Source: DATBGO01 sp963695645 (GTDB lineage: Bacteria; Actinomycetota; Actinomycetes; Streptosporangiales; Streptosporangiaceae). From it: 64,000 nucleotides of DNA. The notes beneath the pieces were generated by a model that saw nothing but the letters and a program-made list of their open reading frames with translations, made no database searches and was not told where the DNA came from. The position numbers and the translations under genes are program-made. The stretch covers positions 186,001 through 250,000 of the forward strand of contig CAVOHC010000017.1 of assembly GCA_963695645.1 (NCBI GenBank), in the 5' to 3' direction. Numbering within the stretch: position 1 is the first letter of the stretch; each line of letters begins with the position of its first letter. Of the stretch, positions 1-8,558 are shown one piece after another.

Positions 1-483
1 GAACCCGATTCCGAACCGCTCAGCATCGGCCAGCTCGAAGCCCCGCGAGGACAGGAACGCCCGGCCCGGAGCGGCATCGGCGCCAGCGAGCCGTTCAGCA
101 TAAAAGCCAGCGGCAGCGCGATGCGCCTCGATCAGCCGGCGCCGCTGCGTCTGCTCCTGGCCGGGGATGTGGCCGCCCTGCTCGTATCTCAGGTCGATTC
201 CGGCCCTGGCGGCCAGCCGCTCGACCGCTTCAGCGAAGCTGAGATGATCGATCATCTGCACGAACCTGATGACGTCGCCGCCCTCGGAGCAGGAGAAGCA
301 GTAGAACAGGCCGCGCGCCGGGGTGACGTTGAAGGAGGGTGTCTTCTCCTCGTGGAACGGGCAGAGCCCCTTGAGCGAGCCGCCCCCGGCGTTCTTGAGC
401 TGGAGGTACTCCCCCACGACCTCCTCGACGGGCGAGCGCTCGCGGACCAGGGCGATGTCCTCGTCGCGGATCCGGCCTGCCAC
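1..483 (-). CDS. dnaG: DNA primase DnaG, N-terminal part (runs off window start)
   Basis: Primase that makes RNA primers for the replisome. The reverse strand reads from a GTG at 483 and stays open to base 1, giving the first 161 residues. The N-terminal CHC2 zinc finger is visible as CPFH (about residues 37-40) followed by CFSC about 20 residues later, with the family string EEKTPSFNVTP between them. The start of the catalytic-core linker follows; the TOPRIM and helicase-binding domains lie outside the window. The GTG start gives VAGRIRDEDI, the usual primase N-terminus. dgt and ppdK lie upstream on the same strand, a common actinomycete order, but here two extra genes sit between dgt and dnaG. 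Confidence 0.93.
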   Translation of the reverse strand, partial: MAGRIRDEDIALVRERSPVEEVVGEYLQLKNAGGGSLKGLCPFHEEKTPSFNVTPARGLFYCFSCSEGGDVIRFVQMIDHLSFAEAVERLAARAGIDLRYEQGGHIPGQEQTQRRRLIEAHRAAAGFYAERLAGADAAPGRAFLSSRGFELADAERFGIGF

Positions 484-604
484 GTCCGCCCTCCGCTCGC
501 GCCTGTTGTCGTCGCGGCGAGTCTAGTCCTCGCCACGGTCGCCCCGAGCCGCGCTCCGGGCAGCCGCGCCACCATCCGCCCGCTCGCGCTGGTAGCCTCC
601 CGCC

Positions 605-1345
605 GTGGCCAGCCTTCTCGTGCTCTGGGATGTCGACTACACGCTGGTCGACTCCGACGGGGTCGGCCGGATGCTCTACGAGATCGCGTTCCGGGAGATG
701 TTCGGCCGCGAGATGCCGCAGCCTGGCCTGATGTCCGGCCGGACCGACCGGGCGATCGCGCTCGAGGTGCTGACCCTGGCCGGGCTGCCTGAGCCGCAGC
801 AGCTGATCGGCGCATTCCAGGCAGTTCAGGCGGCGCGCGCTGCGGAACTGGCCGAGGCGGTCCGGGAGCATGGCAGTGTTCTGCCCGGCGCCGGTGCGGC
901 GATCGCCGCACTGGCCAGCCTGCAGGAGCCGGGGCGCCAGGTAGTCCAGTCCCTGCTGACCGGCAATATCAGGCCGCTCGCTGAGGTCAAGCTCAGCCCG
1001 CTGGGCCTCCTCGACCATCTGGACCTGGACGCCGGCGCCTACGGCGACGTGCACGAGGTCAGGGCCGAGCTCGTGCATGCCGCCCGGCACAACGCGAGCC
1101 GCATCTACGGGCACAGCTTCGCGGGCGAGGCGACCGTCCTTGTCGGCGACACGCCCCGGGACATCGAGGCCGCGCTGGCCACCGGGGCCAGGGCGGTCGG
1201 CGTGGCGACCGGCAGCTTCACCGCGGCGCAGCTCACCGCAGCTGGTGCGCACGCCGCGCTGTCGGACCTCACCGACACCAGGAAGGTCCTTGCGGCGATC
1301 CTCGCCGAGCCTGTGGCTGCGCCCTCCCCCGCACCGCCCCCATAA
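605..1345 (+). CDS. HAD-superfamily phosphatase (phosphoglycolate phosphatase-like)
   Basis: A 246-residue haloacid-dehalogenase-type hydrolase, probably a cytosolic phosphatase acting on a small phosphorylated metabolite. Motif I is DVDYTL (residues 9-14, nucleophile Asp9), motif II is near LLTGN (about residue 120), and motifs III/IV lie in VGDTPRD (about residue 180). The helical cap between motifs I and II is the C1 type seen in Gph-like enzymes. GTG at 605 gives an N-terminus that starts directly on the first strand. It is divergent from dnaG with about 120 bases between them, and convergent with the ferredoxin reductase. The substrate cannot be assigned from sequence. The C-terminus ends in an Ala/Pro-rich tail. 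Confidence 0.82.
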   Translation: MASLLVLWDVDYTLVDSDGVGRMLYEIAFREMFGREMPQPGLMSGRTDRAIALEVLTLAGLPEPQQLIGAFQAVQAARAAELAEAVREHGSVLPGAGAAIAALASLQEPGRQVVQSLLTGNIRPLAEVKLSPLGLLDHLDLDAGAYGDVHEVRAELVHAARHNASRIYGHSFAGEATVLVGDTPRDIEAALATGARAVGVATGSFTAAQLTAAGAHAALSDLTDTRKVLAAILAEPVAAPSPAPPP

Positions 1346-1383
1346 CCGTCGCGCCCCCAGCGCCGACGCTCCCCCAGCGCCCC

Positions 1384-1421
1384 CAGCGCCCTCGCGCCCC
1401 CCAGCGCCCTCGCGCCCCCCA
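1384..1421. repeat. Tandem 18-19 bp C-rich repeat between convergent genes
   Basis: Two near-identical copies of CCAGCGCCCTCGCGCCCC, preceded by shorter relatives (CCCCCAGCGC) from about 1360. It lies in the 113-base gap between the convergent HAD and reductase genes. No clear hairpin plus T-run terminator is seen. Confidence 0.6.
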
Positions 1422-1458
1422 GGTGGCGGGACTAAGGGAGCGGGACGAGGGCGGCAGG

Positions 1459-2685
1459 TCAGAGTTCGGTCAGCTGCACATCGGGGTCTTCAAGGCGCGC
1501 AACATCGACGCTGGTGCCCGACCTGATCAGCGCCTTGATGTCGTCGTTCACGTCCCAGACGTTGACGTTCATCCCGGCCACCACGGCGCCGTCGAAGAGC
1601 CAGAACGCGATGAACTCAAGCGTTTCCGGATCGCCCCGGTAGACGACCTGGTCATAGCTGCCGGGCTCGGGCACCCCCGCGGCCTCCATACCGAGGTCAT
1701 ACTGGTCGCTGTAGAAGTACGGGACCAGGTCGTAGGAGACCTCCTGGCCGAGCATGGACCGCGCGGCAGCCGGGCCGCCTGCCAGGGCATTGGCCCAGTG
1801 CTCGACCCGGATCCGGCGGCCGAGCAGCGGATTGAACGAGTTCGCGACGTCGCCGGCCGCGAAGATGGCCGGATCGGAGCTGCGCAGCGCTTCGTCGACG
1901 AGTATCCCGTTCTCGACGTCGAGGCCGGCCGCGGCCGCGATGGCGTCGTTCGGCAGCGCGCCGATCCCGACGATCACGACATCCGCTGGCAGTTCCTCAT
2001 CGGCTGTGGTGAGCACCGAGCTGACCCGCCCGCCCGAGCCCCGCAGTTCGGCCACGCCCTCGCCGAACCTGAACACCACGCCGTGACTGCGGTGCAGGTC
2101 AGCGAAAACCTTGCCAAGCTCGGGCCCGATCGAGCGATGCAGGGCACCGGGCTCAGGCTCCACGATGGTGACGTCGCAGCCGTACCCGCGGGCCGCCGCG
2201 GCGGTCTCAAGGCCGATCCAGCCCGAACCGGCGATGACCACGCGGCCGCCTGCGGCCAGTGCCGCCCGCAGCTGGTCAGAGTCGGGTTTGGACCGCAGGT
2301 ACAGCACCCCGTCCAGGTCGGCGCCCGCTACCCGGAGCCTGCGCGGCGAGGCGCCGGTGGTGATCAGCAGCTTGTCGTAGGAGACCGGCTCGCCGCCGGC
2401 CAGGGCGACCTGCCGGGCGGCCGCGTCGATGGAGGTGGCGGTGGTGCCGAGCCGCAGGTCGACGTCGTGCTCGGGGTACCAGCCTGCTTCGTGCACGTAG
2501 ACCGAGTCCGCGTCGTCCTTGCCGAGCAGATAGCCCTTGGACAGCGGCGGCCGCTCGTAGGGCAGCAGGTCCTCATCCCCGATGAGCACCACGGCACCGG
2601 TGAAACCCTCCTCGCGCAGGGTCTCGGCGGCCTTAGCGCCAGCGAGGCTGGCTCCGACGATCACGTAGACAGGTTCGGCACGCAT
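1459..2685 (-). CDS. FAD-dependent ferredoxin reductase (NAD(P)H:ferredoxin/rhodocoxin reductase type)
   Basis: A 408-residue pyridine-nucleotide-disulfide-type oxidoreductase that moves electrons from NAD(P)H to a ferredoxin, usually for a cytochrome P450 or Rieske oxygenase. The N-terminal FAD motif is VIVGASLAGAKAAE (about residues 8-21), followed by the typical LPYERPPLSK. A second Rossmann motif, AGSGWIGLE (about residue 150), binds NAD(P)H. A late FAD segment near GDVANSFNP and a C-terminal reductase domain complete the fold. The redox CxxC of disulfide reductases is absent, as expected for this branch. No P450 or ferredoxin gene lies nearby, so its partner is unknown. The ATG start gives MRAEPVYVIVGAS. 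Confidence 0.88.
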   Translation of the reverse strand: MRAEPVYVIVGASLAGAKAAETLREEGFTGAVVLIGDEDLLPYERPPLSKGYLLGKDDADSVYVHEAGWYPEHDVDLRLGTTATSIDAAARQVALAGGEPVSYDKLLITTGASPRRLRVAGADLDGVLYLRSKPDSDQLRAALAAGGRVVIAGSGWIGLETAAAARGYGCDVTIVEPEPGALHRSIGPELGKVFADLHRSHGVVFRFGEGVAELRGSGGRVSSVLTTADEELPADVVIVGIGALPNDAIAAAAGLDVENGILVDEALRSSDPAIFAAGDVANSFNPLLGRRIRVEHWANALAGGPAAARSMLGQEVSYDLVPYFYSDQYDLGMEAAGVPEPGSYDQVVYRGDPETLEFIAFWLFDGAVVAGMNVNVWDVNDDIKALIRSGTSVDVARLEDPDVQLTEL

Positions 2686-2726
2686 CGGCTACTCCTCACT
2701 GCTAACGGTCGGCCCGGGCCAGGATT

Positions 2727-3986
2727 TCACCGGCACAGGCGGCCGTGCCAGGCGATGGCCGAAGTATCGGTGAGCGAAGCGATCTGGTCGACCACGACAC
2801 GCAGCCGCTCCTGCACGCAGCCCGCCGCGACGTAGGCCGGGCTGAACACCGGATCCAGCGTGGCTGGCGCCCCGGCCTGCGTCGCCGCGGCCAGCTCCGC
2901 GATCAGCTCACGCTGCCTGGCCTGCGCGGCGGCCACCCCGGAGCGGCTCATCACGTAGCGCGCGGTGGCCCCTTTGAGGAGCGCGCACTCAAGGCGCTGC
3001 CGCGTTGGCACCACGAGATCAGCGGTGTATCTGGTCAGCCGTGCCGGGGCGCCGGCTGCGCCGCTCTCCCAGCCGCTGCCCAGGCCCGCCGCGGCCAGCG
3101 TCGCGTCCTGCGCCGCATCGCAGAACCGGCTGATCAGTTCGCTGGTCAGGTGCTTCAGCGCCGCCAGCGACCTCGGGCCGCCGTCGAAATCAACTGGCCA
3201 CGCAGGCAGGCCGAGCAGGCTGCCGAACACCTCGCACAGCTCGTCGGCGCTCGCCGAGCCTGGCTCGCAGTACGTGGCCACGGTCAGTTCAGCGACGGCC
3301 CGGCGCTCGGCGCCGTCCCGCAGCGCCTGCAACGTGATCATGCCGGACTGCAGGCCGTCCTCCAGATCGTGCACGGAATAGGCGACATCGTCGGCCCAGT
3401 CCATGACCTGGGCCTCCAGGCAGCGCCGATCATCGGGAACGCCGTCCCGGACCCAGCCGAACGCCTTCGCGTCATCGTCGTACACGCCGTATTTGAGCTG
3501 CCCGGGCCGGGCCGGCCACGGGTACTTCAAAGTGGCGTCGAGGGTCGCCCGGGTCAGGTTCAGGCCGGCCCCGGCGACCTTGGACTCCAGCCTGGTCAGC
3601 AGCCTGAAGCTCTGCGCGTTGCCCTCAAAACCGCCGCAGCCTTCGGCCACAACGGCGAGCGCCTGCTCGCCGTTGTGGCCGAACGGCGGGTGCCCCAGAT
3701 CGTGGGCCAGGCAGGCCCCGTCGACCAGGTCCGGGTCACACCCGAGCACCGCGCCGAGCTCACGGCCGATCTGCGCGCATTCCAGTGAGTGCGTCAGCCT
3801 GGTCCGCGGGAAGTCGCCCGAGCCCACCTCGACCACCTGCGTCTTGGCCGCAAGCCTGCGCAGCGCGGCGCTGTGCAGCACCCGGGCGCGGTCCCGCTCG
3901 AACTCGCCGCGCCACGGGCGCTGGGTACGCGTGCGCTGCTCCGGCACCCAGCGCGCGGTGGCCTGGCTGTCGTAGCCGGCCGTCAC
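2727..3986 (-). CDS. dgt: Deoxyguanosinetriphosphate triphosphohydrolase-like protein
   Basis: dNTP triphosphohydrolase of the HD superfamily (dNTP to deoxynucleoside plus triphosphate), part of nucleotide-pool control. Metal-binding residues are in RLTHSLE (about residue 62) and AHDLGHPPFGHN (about residues 95-106). A later MDWADDVAYSVHDLEDG segment is typical of the family. The frame stays open upstream to 4319, inside ppdK, but homology begins at VTAGYDSQATARW; the GTG at 3986 lies 20 bases after the ppdK stop at 4006 and gives a normal 419-residue protein. It is probably cotranscribed with ppdK. Confidence 0.9.
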   Translation of the reverse strand: MTAGYDSQATARWVPEQRTRTQRPWRGEFERDRARVLHSAALRRLAAKTQVVEVGSGDFPRTRLTHSLECAQIGRELGAVLGCDPDLVDGACLAHDLGHPPFGHNGEQALAVVAEGCGGFEGNAQSFRLLTRLESKVAGAGLNLTRATLDATLKYPWPARPGQLKYGVYDDDAKAFGWVRDGVPDDRRCLEAQVMDWADDVAYSVHDLEDGLQSGMITLQALRDGAERRAVAELTVATYCEPGSASADELCEVFGSLLGLPAWPVDFDGGPRSLAALKHLTSELISRFCDAAQDATLAAAGLGSGWESGAAGAPARLTRYTADLVVPTRQRLECALLKGATARYVMSRSGVAAAQARQRELIAELAAATQAGAPATLDPVFSPAYVAAGCVQERLRVVVDQIASLTDTSAIAWHGRLCR

Positions 3987-4005
3987 CGGCCGGAACTGCC
4001 GGGAC

Positions 4006-6693
4006 TCACCGGGTGTCGCTGCTTCCAGTGGCCTCCTCGACCGCTGCGCGCCCGGCCTCCAGCCTGGCGACGGGAACCCGGAACGGGGAGCACGACACGT
4101 AGTCGAGGCCCGCGCTGTGGAAGAAATGCACCGAGTCGGGATCGCCGCCATGCTCGCCGCAGACACCGATCTTGAGGTTGGGGCGGGCGGCCCGGCCCTC
4201 CTCGACCGCGATCCTGACGAGCCGCCCGATGCCGTCCGGGTCCAGGGTCTCGAACGGCGACACTCCGAACACGCCAAGCTCGATGTACCGGCTGAAGAAC
4301 GAGCCTTCCACGTCATCACGCGAGAAGCCCCAGCCCATCTGGGTCAGGTCATTGGTGCCAAACGAGAAGAACTCGGCGGCCTGGGCGATCTGGCCAGCCG
4401 TCAGCGCGGCCCGCGGAACCTCGATCATCGTGCCGATCAGCGTGTGCACGTTGGTGCCGGTTTCGGCGGCAACCTCAGCTAGCACCCGCTCGGTCTCCTC
4501 GCGGGCGACCTCGAGTTCCTGTACCGCGCCAACCAGCGGGATCATTATCTCCGGATGCGGGTCGCCGCCGGCGGCGACCCGGTCGGCGGCAGCGTGCGCG
4601 ATAGCGCGCACCTGCATCGCGTACAGGCCGGGAATGACCAGGCCGAGGCGGACCCCGCGCAGCCCGAGCATCGGGTTCTCCTCGTGCAGCCGCCGGACGG
4701 CGTCAAGGAGCTTGTGGTCCTTGTCCGTCGCGGCGTCCCCGGCCAGGGCGATCCTGACCGACAGCTCGGTCAGGTCGGGCAGGAACTCGTGCAGCGGCGG
4801 GTCCAGCAGCCTGATGGTGACCGGCAGCCCGTCCATCGCCTCCAGGATCTCCACGAAGTCGCCGCGCTGCAGTGGCTCGAGCGCGTCAAGCGCTGCCTCC
4901 CTCGTGGCGTCGTCGTCGGCCAGGATCAGGTCCTCAACGAGCTGCCTGCGCTCGCCGAGGAACATGTGCTCGGTCCTGGTCAGGCCGATGCCCTGGGCGC
5001 CGAACCGGACCGCGCGCGCCGAGTCGTCGCCGGTGTCGGAGTTGGCCCGCACACCGAGGCGCCGCCGCTTGTCCGCGTGCTTCATGATCGCGTTCACCGC
5101 GCTGACCAGCTCGTCCGACTCCGGATCAAGGCCGCCCTCGAAGTACTCCACGACCGGCGAAGGGACAACATCAACCTGGCCGAGGAAGACCACGCCTGAG
5201 GTGCCGTCAATCGAGATGACGTCGCCCTCGTTGACCGTCACGCCGTCCGGCGCGGCGAACTTGCGGCCGACCAGGTCCACCTCGAGCTCGTCGGCGCCGC
5301 AGACGCACGTCTTGCCCATCCCGCGGGCGACCACGGCCGCGTGGCTGGTCTTACCGCCCCTGCTGGTCAGGATGCCGCGGGCGGCGATCATGCCGTGCAG
5401 GTCGTCCGGGTTGGTCTCGCGCCTGACCAGGATGACGTCCTCGCCGGCCGCCGCCTGCTCGACCGCGCGGGCGGAATCGAACACCACCTTGCCGACCGCC
5501 GCGCCCGGCGACGCGCTGATTCCCTTCGCGATCTGCCTGACGTCGCCGCTGGCGTCGAACCGCGGGAACATCAGCTGCGCGAGCTGGCTGCCGGTCACCC
5601 GGGTCAGCGCCTCGTCCATGCCGATCAGGCCCTGCTCGACGAGCTGCATAGCGATCCGGAACGCAGCCCCGGCCGTGCGCTTGCCCACCCGGGTCTGCAG
5701 CATCCACAGCTTGCCGCGCTCGATCGTGAACTCGATATCGCACAGGTCCTTGTAGTGGGTCTCCAGCGTCGACATGATCTTCATCAGCTCGGCGTAGGAC
5801 TTCGGGTCGATCTGCTCGAGGTCCTGCAAGGGCACCGTGTTCCTGATCCCGGCCACCACGTCCTCGCCCTGCGCGTTCTGCAGGTAGTCGCCGTAAACGC
5901 CGCGCTGGCCGCTGCCAGGATCACGGGTGAACGCCACGCCGGTGCCTGAGTCCATGCCGAGGTTGCCGAACACCATCGCGACGATGTTGACCGCGGTGCC
6001 GAGGTCGGCCGGGATCCGCTCCTGGCGCCGGTAGAGGACGGCCCGGTCAGCGTTCCACGAGTTGAAGACGGCGTTGACCGCCATGTCCATCTGCTCGCGG
6101 GGGTCCTGCGGGAAGTCAAGACCCGCCTTGTCGCGCACGATCCCCTTGAAGGTGGCGACGATCGCGCGCAGGTCGTCGGCGTCGAGATCCAGGTCGTTCT
6201 TCGTGCCCTTGGCCTTCTTCGCCGCCTCAATCGCGTGCTCGAACGCGTCGCCCTCGATGTCCAGCACTGTCCTGCCGAACATCTGGATCAGCCGCCGGTA
6301 CGCGTCCCAGGCGAACCGATCGTTATTGGCCTGCTTGGCCAGGCCTTGTACCGACTGATCGGACAGGCCGATGTTGAGCACCGTCTCCATCATGCCCGGC
6401 ATGGAGAACTTGGCCCCCGACCGGACGCTGACCAGCAGCGGGTCCTGGTGGTCGCCGAGCTGCTTGCCCATCTTGGATTCGAGCTGCCGCAGGTGCGTGG
6501 TTACCTCGGCGGCAAGGCCCTCGGGGACCTTTCCCTCCTTCAGGTAGTAGCGGCAAGCATCGGTGGTGATGATGAAGCCCGGCGGTACCGGCAGGCCCAG
6601 GTTGGTCATCTCGGCCAGGTTGGCGCCCTTACCGCCAAGCAGGTCTTTTAGGTCCTTGTTTCCCTCGGTGAAGTCGTAGACGAGCTTCGGCAT
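4006..6693 (-). CDS. ppdK: Pyruvate, phosphate dikinase
   Basis: Interconverts pyruvate, ATP and Pi with PEP, AMP and PPi, linking glycolysis and gluconeogenesis. The 895 residues follow the family layout: an N-terminal ATP-grasp domain beginning KLVYDFTEGN and GGKGANLAEM, a central phospho-histidine domain with catalytic TSHAAVVARG (about residue 450), and a C-terminal PEP/pyruvate barrel ending with the catalytic Cys in GVCGEHGGDP (about residue 848). Start: ATG at 6693 has GGAG eight bases upstream; a GTG three codons earlier is less likely. dgt follows 20 bases downstream. The 5' untranslated region has unusual structure (see 6763-6825). Confidence 0.96.
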   Translation of the reverse strand: MPKLVYDFTEGNKDLKDLLGGKGANLAEMTNLGLPVPPGFIITTDACRYYLKEGKVPEGLAAEVTTHLRQLESKMGKQLGDHQDPLLVSVRSGAKFSMPGMMETVLNIGLSDQSVQGLAKQANNDRFAWDAYRRLIQMFGRTVLDIEGDAFEHAIEAAKKAKGTKNDLDLDADDLRAIVATFKGIVRDKAGLDFPQDPREQMDMAVNAVFNSWNADRAVLYRRQERIPADLGTAVNIVAMVFGNLGMDSGTGVAFTRDPGSGQRGVYGDYLQNAQGEDVVAGIRNTVPLQDLEQIDPKSYAELMKIMSTLETHYKDLCDIEFTIERGKLWMLQTRVGKRTAGAAFRIAMQLVEQGLIGMDEALTRVTGSQLAQLMFPRFDASGDVRQIAKGISASPGAAVGKVVFDSARAVEQAAAGEDVILVRRETNPDDLHGMIAARGILTSRGGKTSHAAVVARGMGKTCVCGADELEVDLVGRKFAAPDGVTVNEGDVISIDGTSGVVFLGQVDVVPSPVVEYFEGGLDPESDELVSAVNAIMKHADKRRRLGVRANSDTGDDSARAVRFGAQGIGLTRTEHMFLGERRQLVEDLILADDDATREAALDALEPLQRGDFVEILEAMDGLPVTIRLLDPPLHEFLPDLTELSVRIALAGDAATDKDHKLLDAVRRLHEENPMLGLRGVRLGLVIPGLYAMQVRAIAHAAADRVAAGGDPHPEIMIPLVGAVQELEVAREETERVLAEVAAETGTNVHTLIGTMIEVPRAALTAGQIAQAAEFFSFGTNDLTQMGWGFSRDDVEGSFFSRYIELGVFGVSPFETLDPDGIGRLVRIAVEEGRAARPNLKIGVCGEHGGDPDSVHFFHSAGLDYVSCSPFRVPVARLEAGRAAVEEATGSSDTR

Positions 6694-6762
6694 TGCACGC
6701 ACTCCTCGCGATGCCGCGCGACCGGCACGACGGCACGGACGTAGGACGGCTCTGTGATGGGC

Positions 6763-6825
6763 GCCCTCACGGGCTCCTTAGTCTTTCGGCCTCACGGCCC
6801 CTCCCTTCGGACTCTACCGAGGAAG
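6763..6825 (-). promoter_or_regulatory. Structured 5' leader of ppdK (candidate cis-regulatory RNA)
   Basis: On the ppdK strand, 70-132 bases before the ATG, three hairpins can be drawn in sequence. The first is an imperfect stem with UCGG/CCGA at its core (6825-6801). The second is GGCC-GUGA-GGCC (6799-6788). The third is GCCC-GUGA-GGGC (6774-6763). Two hairpins carry the same GNRA-type loop and are joined by a purine-rich linker, GAAAGACUAAGGA. I do not recognise a named riboswitch class. Structure is inferred by eye only. Confidence 0.4.
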
Positions 6826-6972
6826 CGGGCTACGGGCGACGCAGCGGGCCACCTGTTCGCAAAACCGGCCGAGCTGACGGCGCCCGGCCATGGACATGCG
6901 GTGCGGCGAGATAAGCCGCCGAGATCGCCGAACTGCTGAGCCACCGCCCTTAACCGGCGGATTCGCGGGACA

Positions 6973-7842
6973 ATGCCGATCATGGATAACTCAGGTCTGG
7001 GCGTGATCGGGCTGCTGCATCCGGGCCAGATGGGTGCCGCCGTCGGGCAGTGCCTGACCGGAGCGGGCCACGTGGTGCTGTGGGCATCGGAGGGGCGCGG
7101 CCCTGAAACTGCCGCCCGGGCCCTGGATGCGGGACTGGAGGACGTGGGCACGGCGGCGGAAATGGCCGACCGCGCGGCGGCCATCTTGTCGGTGTGCCCG
7201 CCGCACGCGGCCCTGGACATGTCCTGGGCGGTGCAGGGCTTCAGCGGGATCTTCGTCGACGCGAACGCCATCGCGCCTGCCACCGCGCGCGAGATAGCCC
7301 GCATGATCGAGGACGGCGGCGGCAGTTATGTCGATGGCGGGATCATCGGGCAGCCGCCAGCCGCGGGCGGCAGCACCCGCCTGTACCTGTCCGGGTCCCG
7401 GGCCGCGGAGGTGCGCGAGCTGTTTGACGGCTCCCCGCTCAGCGCACGGGTGGTCGCCGGGGGGACGACCGCAGCGTCCGCGGTGAAGATGGCTTACGCA
7501 GCGTGGACCAAGGGCAGCGGCTCGCTGCTGCTGACGGCCCGGGCGCTCGCCAGGGCAGAAGGAGTGGAGGAGGTCCTGCTCGCCGAGTGGGCTGAGTCCC
7601 AGCCCGCGCTCAAGGAGCGGTCAGCGGGGGCCGCCCAGTCGGCGAGCGCCAAGGGCTGGCGCTGGGTCGGCGAGATGGAGGAGATCGCGGCGAGCATGGC
7701 GGCGGCCGGGTTGCCCGACGGCTTCCACCAGGCCGCCGCCGAGGTCTTCCGCCGTGCCCCGCACGCCAGGCCGGCGGCACCGGCCGGCGACATCGTTAAC
7801 ACTGTTCTTACTGCCCTGATCGGGGACAGCCCGCAGGACTAG
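6973..7842 (+). CDS. NAD(P)-binding 6-phosphogluconate dehydrogenase-like protein (DUF1932 C-terminus)
   Basis: A 289-residue protein of the beta-hydroxyacid dehydrogenase/6-phosphogluconate dehydrogenase superfamily. The N-terminal Rossmann domain begins GVIGLLHPGQMGAAVG (about residues 10-25), and the substrate-binding stretch is YVDGGIIGQPP (about residues 115-125). A conserved Lys lies in SAVKMAYAAWTKG (about residues 173-185), and the helical C-terminal domain resembles DUF1932. The reaction is presumably NAD(P)-linked oxidation of a hydroxy acid; the substrate is unknown. The first ATG (6973) or the second one three codons on could be the start. It is divergent from ppdK, and its stop lies 3 bases from the stop of the truncated tauD-like gene. 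Confidence 0.8.
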   Translation: MPIMDNSGLGVIGLLHPGQMGAAVGQCLTGAGHVVLWASEGRGPETAARALDAGLEDVGTAAEMADRAAAILSVCPPHAALDMSWAVQGFSGIFVDANAIAPATAREIARMIEDGGGSYVDGGIIGQPPAAGGSTRLYLSGSRAAEVRELFDGSPLSARVVAGGTTAASAVKMAYAAWTKGSGSLLLTARALARAEGVEEVLLAEWAESQPALKERSAGAAQSASAKGWRWVGEMEEIAASMAAAGLPDGFHQAAAEVFRRAPHARPAAPAGDIVNTVLTALIGDSPQD

Positions 7843-7844
7843 GC

Positions 7845-8219
7845 TTACCCGCGCGGCCCAGCGCCTGCTACCCCCGCCTGCCCGGGTCGGCCAGCAGGAG
7901 CAGGCCGCGCAGGCAGGCTGCCGCTGCGCATCTCGGCGATCGCGGTCACGCCGGCGGACGGCTGGTCAGGCGGCGACGCCAGGGTCGGGTGCCCGAGCGT
8001 GAGCGGGCCGAGCCGCTCGGCGAAGGTCACCTGCCTGGCGTAGTCGAGGTCCTGGTCGCGAAGGAAGACGACCTTGTGGTCCAGGAGCGCCTGGCGGATC
8101 TGCGCGACAGCCTCGTCGCTGAGGACCTCGCCGGTATCGACGCCGGAGATCTCGGCGCCGATGTTGCCGGCCAGCCTGGTGACGTCGATGCGGGCGCGGG
8201 TGCTGACGGTATCGGTCAT
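7845..8219 (-). pseudogene. Truncated TauD/TfdA-family dioxygenase (N-terminal third only)
   Basis: The first about 90 residues match the start of alpha-ketoglutarate-dependent taurine/alkylsulfonate dioxygenases: GAEISGVD, then IRQALLDHKVVFLRDQDLD, then FAERLGPL and HPTLASPPDQP. About 30 unrelated residues and a stop follow, 3 bases before the end of the convergent dehydrogenase gene. Family members are about 280-300 residues, so the iron-binding HxD...H and the substrate and 2-oxoglutarate residues are all missing. No continuation exists in another frame because the next gene occupies the space, so this is a deletion remnant rather than a simple frameshift. ATG at 8219 has a GAGAGG about 9 bases upstream. 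A sulfur-type leader peptide and promoter remain upstream. Confidence 0.72.
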
Positions 8220-8475
8220 TGATGGGTGCCTCTCGGCTCGGGGCGGATGGACGGACTCGGCAGCCGTGCGCGGCGCGCTGGCTCCTGCTGGGTGGCGGGG
8301 CGCGGGGTGGCTGGGCGCGGGCATTACGGCTTACCCGGCGGGGGCGGCATGAGCCGGCCAGCGGGTTACTTGCGAGCGGAGCGGATATCGGCGGGAGGGG
8401 GGCTGCGCTGGGCCCGCCTTCAGCTCGGGCGGCAGGCCCGTGCAGTGTGGTGGCTGAACGACGCGAGGTAGCTGG
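8220..8475. other. Gap between leader peptide and tauD remnant
   Basis: 256 bases of GC-rich sequence between the leader-peptide stop and the truncated dioxygenase start. I see no gene in it. GC-rich palindromic stretches could form attenuator hairpins, but no clear T-run terminator is present. Confidence 0.4.
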
Positions 8476-8556
8476 TCAGGCCGGGGCGGAACAGATCGCG
8501 CTGGCTACGAGGAGCTGGTCCACGTAGCGCCGCTCGGTGCCGTCGTGGGTCGTCAT
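8476..8556 (-). CDS. Short leader peptide of sulfur/cysteine type (26 aa)
   Basis: A 26-codon reading frame from ATG 8556 to TGA. The core RRYVDQLLVASAIC closely resembles the actinobacterial leader peptides with an RRHVDL...VSSAxC core found upstream of sulfur-assimilation genes, and the second leader in this window at 50650 (RRHVDLLFVSSAVC). It holds one Cys codon near its end, so ribosome stalling at low cysteine could control downstream expression. Its target would be the tauD-like gene starting 257 bases downstream, which is now truncated. It appears leaderless or nearly so, because a good promoter lies directly upstream. The peptide assignment is by motif; the regulatory role is inferred. 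Confidence 0.6.
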   Translation of the reverse strand: MTTHDGTERRYVDQLLVASAICSAPA

Positions 8557-8558
8557 AG

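Noticed and set aside
3987..4319. N-terminal extension of dgt reaching into ppdK
   Set aside because: The extra 111 residues are Ser/Arg-rich shadow sequence antisense-free of family similarity and lie within the ppdK coding region; the GTG at 3986 fits homology and the ppdK stop.
6763..6825. mini-ykkC motif upstream of ppdK
   Set aside because: It has two consecutive small hairpins, but the loops are GUGA, not the ACGR loops of mini-ykkC.
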